In this document: positions 61,937 through 64,000 of the stretch, piece by piece
Layout of the letters: the number at the start of each line of letters is the position of its first letter
Numbering within the stretch: position 1 is the stretch's first letter
Assembly (NCBI RefSeq): GCF_015352425.1
Contig: NZ_JADKNH010000004.1
Location: forward strand, 268,013-332,012
DNA length: 64,000 bases
Source: Fusibacter ferrireducens
GTDB lineage: Bacteria; Bacillota; Clostridia; Peptostreptococcales; Acidaminobacteraceae
Direction of reading: 5' to 3'
Notes under the pieces: model-generated
Told to the model about the DNA's origin: nothing
What the model saw: the letters and a program-made list of their open reading frames with translations, nothing else
The model's database searches: none
Translations under genes and position numbers: made by a program

Positions 61937-63453
61937 TGACAGCACTTATTGGCGGTGCAATGGCACTAATAACGGTAAAAAATGTTCTTTTAATGTTTGT
62001 GGGCGTAATTGTTGGCATTCTTTTCGGGGCTATACCAGGTTTGAGTTCTACCATGGCAATTGCGCTTTTTCTACCAGTTACATTTGGGCTTAGTACTTAT
62101 GAATCCTTTGCACTTTTAGTTGCCTTATATATAGGCGGTGTATCAGGAGGCTTGGTATCTGCGATATTGATCAATATCCCAGGTTCGGCTATGTCTATTG
62201 CAACAACGTATGATGGGCATCCAATGGCTAAAAATGGCCAAGCTCATAAAGCATTGGGCGTTGGAGTTGTATTTTCATTTTTAGGGACACTTTTTGGTTT
62301 AGCAGTCATGATATTTGCAGCGCCTGCTCTTGCGCGTTTTGCAATTACATTGCAGCCTTATGAATACTTTGCGTTATCTTTTATGGCATTGTCTTTAATA
62401 GCAAGTGTCAGTGGTCAAAATATTTTTAAGGGCCTAATGGCAGGTTTCATGGGAATTGCTTTTTCTACAATTGGTATGGCGCCTATTGATGGTGTTGTTC
62501 GATTTACATTTGGCAATATACAATTGATGAATGGATTCACCTTATTACCTGCAGTAATCGGTATGTTTGCCGTTACAGAAATTCTTTTAACAGTGGTTAA
62601 ACCAGTTTCTGCGGATAAAGTTGTACAACAGGAACGTGAACATATAAAAGGCTTTGGTTTTTCTTTCAAAGAATTGATAGGTCAAACAAAAAATTTAATT
62701 TTAGCATCATCAATAGGAACAATTGTTGGATTTTTACCTGGTATGGGGGGATCGCTTGCAAATCAGGTGGCTTATGTTGCCGTACAAAAAACTTCAAAGT
62801 ATCCTGAAAAATTTGGAACAGGTATTATTGATGGTGTCGTTGCTTCTGAATCTTCAAATAATGCATCCATTGGTGGGGCAATGATTCCACTCTTAGCGCT
62901 AGGTATTCCAGGTGATGGACCAACAGCTATGTTGCTTGGTGCATTTATGATTCATGGATTGGTTGCAGGACCAATGTTATTTAAGACAAGTGGTGAGTTA
63001 GTATATCTGATTTTTGCTGCCTTAATTATATGTAGTTTTATTATGGTTGTTGTTGAATTTTATGGGATCAAAATTATTGTAAAAGCACTTAATATTCCCC
63101 GTGAAATATTATATCCAGTCGTTATTACAGTTTGTGCTGTTGGTGCATATGCGGCAAATAGCAATATGTTTGACTTATGGACTCTTTTAGTCTTTGGTAT
63201 ATTAGGCTTTATGATGTCAAAATTTAAATTACCGCGTGCTTGTTTTGTATTGGGTTTTGTATTAGGATCTTTAGTAGAGACAAATTTAAGACGTGCTATT
63301 CAATTGAGTAGAGGATCCATCATGCCGTTCTTTACTAGACCGCTTACTGTGGTGTTATTGGCTGTGACTTTTATCATAATTATTAGAACTGTTTGGGTTC
63401 AAATTATACTGCCAATGAAAAATAGTAAAAAAGCAAAGGGGGAATATGCATAA
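61936..63453 (+). CDS. Tripartite tricarboxylate transporter large subunit TctA-like
   Basis: A 505-residue permease with about 11-12 membrane segments. Two inverted-repeat signatures: GAIPGLSSTMAIALFLPVTF near residue 35 and LPGMGGSLANQVAYV near residue 265. Also IGGVSGGLVSAILINIPGSA and LGIPGDGPTAMLLGAFMI. It imports a carboxylate with the cation gradient. Its stop overlaps the start of the MBL-fold gene. Confidence 0.95.
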   Translation: MTALIGGAMALITVKNVLLMFVGVIVGILFGAIPGLSSTMAIALFLPVTFGLSTYESFALLVALYIGGVSGGLVSAILINIPGSAMSIATTYDGHPMAKNGQAHKALGVGVVFSFLGTLFGLAVMIFAAPALARFAITLQPYEYFALSFMALSLIASVSGQNIFKGLMAGFMGIAFSTIGMAPIDGVVRFTFGNIQLMNGFTLLPAVIGMFAVTEILLTVVKPVSADKVVQQEREHIKGFGFSFKELIGQTKNLILASSIGTIVGFLPGMGGSLANQVAYVAVQKTSKYPEKFGTGIIDGVVASESSNNASIGGAMIPLLALGIPGDGPTAMLLGAFMIHGLVAGPMLFKTSGELVYLIFAALIICSFIMVVVEFYGIKIIVKALNIPREILYPVVITVCAVGAYAANSNMFDLWTLLVFGILGFMMSKFKLPRACFVLGFVLGSLVETNLRRAIQLSRGSIMPFFTRPLTVVLLAVTFIIIIRTVWVQIILPMKNSKKAKGEYA

Positions 63454-64000
63454 TGGAAAAAAAAGACGTAAACAAAGTTAAAGATATTTCTGCGCGTGCC
63501 CTTAGAATGATGAATAATCCATGGACGATACAGCATGAGCCATTTGAAGTTATCGATGATGTTTACTTTGTAGGCACATCTTGGGTTTCCTCTTTTTTAA
63601 TAGATACGGATGAGGGTCTTATTTTAATTGATTGTGCAATGCAAGAGACCTTATATTTATTAATAGACTCAATCCATAGACTTGGATTTGATCCGAGAAA
63701 TATCAGTAAATTGCTATTGACGCATGGGCACTTTGATCATTGTGGTGCAGTACGTGCGATTCAAGAAATGAGCGGGTGTGAAGTTTGGATAGGTAAAGAT
63801 GATGCTTACTTTTTTACTGAAAGAAGAGATTTGATCGTATTTGAAGATCATGTCCCTGAATTCAGAATTGACCATTATTATGATTATTCTAAACCGATTA
63901 AAATGGGCGAAATAAGCATTATGCCTGTTCATTGTCCAGGGCATACTGAGGGAACAACGAGTTTATTTTTTGATATTGAGAAGGATGATAGCGTGTTAAC
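63453..64000 (+). CDS. MBL-fold metallo-hydrolase (3' end beyond window)
   Basis: ATG 63453 shares one base with the TctA stop (TAATG). At least 182 residues are visible. It has the metallo-beta-lactamase motif LLTHGHFDHCGA (HxHxDH) near residue 90 and PVHCPGHTEGTTSLFF near residue 158, so two metal sites are probably intact. GGGGG is upstream. Last visible gene of the TTT operon, likely a hydrolase acting on the imported compound or its thioester/lactone. Confidence 0.9.
   Translation, partial: MEKKDVNKVKDISARALRMMNNPWTIQHEPFEVIDDVYFVGTSWVSSFLIDTDEGLILIDCAMQETLYLLIDSIHRLGFDPRNISKLLLTHGHFDHCGAVRAIQEMSGCEVWIGKDDAYFFTERRDLIVFEDHVPEFRIDHYYDYSKPIKMGEISIMPVHCPGHTEGTTSLFFDIEKDDSVL

Overview
The window looks like chromosomal DNA of a low-GC, anaerobic, spore-former-type Bacillota (Clostridia). 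The evidence is strong AGGAGG ribosome binding sites, AT-rich codon use, sigma-54 (-24/-12) promoters with dedicated activators, TRAP/TTT/Liv-type import of small organic molecules, and an amino-acid-fermentation flavour (cysteine desulfidase family, DhaK/DhaL). A Fusibacter/Acidaminobacter-like host is my guess, not something the sequence proves. I found no rRNA or tRNA gene.

Layout. 1-1681: 3' part missing of a secreted surface protein on the minus strand. 2.0-9.8 kb: a solute-binding-domain histidine kinase and an NtrC-type activator, followed by a sigma-54 promoter and a TAXI-type TRAP transporter (receptor, DUF1850 protein, fused permease). 9.8-17.8 kb: accessory region with two divergent pairs of a peptide gene and an HTH-TPR (RRNPP-like) regulator. 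The first peptide gene heads an operon with a DUF6765 protein and a Hint-domain protein. The second pair sits among decaying genes: a bacteriocin-like pseudogene, two copies of a small membrane protein (one only a remnant), and two transposase remnants. 17.9-25.6 kb: secreted protein, LytTR/GHKL two-component system, coiled-coil protein, membrane-anchored trypsin-like protease, PAP2 phosphatase, GNAT acetyltransferase, AraC-GyrI regulator and a small anchored protein.

25.7-30.4 kb: the most notable locus, a stand-alone type VI-C CRISPR system: a 1154-residue Cas13c-like effector with two R-x4-H HEPN motifs, its own promoter, a leader with its own promoter, and a 15-repeat/14-spacer array. No cas1/cas2 lies nearby. 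30.6-34.5 kb: methyltransferase remnant, membrane-bound MerR-type regulator plus CPBP protease, and a HigB toxin with a HigA antitoxin fused to an ImmA/IrrE-like metallopeptidase under a doubly operated promoter. 34.8 kb: a 106-bp sequence able to fold into a four-way junction. 35-40.3 kb: SPFH/zinc-ribbon and TFIIB-type zinc-ribbon proteins with a NarL-type two-component system, then an alpha/beta hydrolase.

40.5-50.8 kb: a probable catabolic unit: cysteine-desulfidase-family enzyme, complete Liv ABC importer, DhaK, DhaL, and an ATC-hydrolase-family protein. It is preceded by repeated 15-bp palindromes and followed by an unusual AAA+ regulator lacking the sigma-54 contact motif. 51-56.2 kb: lipoprotein with an ABC-2 exporter, and YjbQ. 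56.4-64 kb: LevR-type PRD activator, a truncated defence-like fragment, then a perfect sigma-54 promoter with two upstream inverted repeats driving a tripartite tricarboxylate transporter (TctC, TctB, TctA) and an MBL-fold hydrolase cut by the window end.
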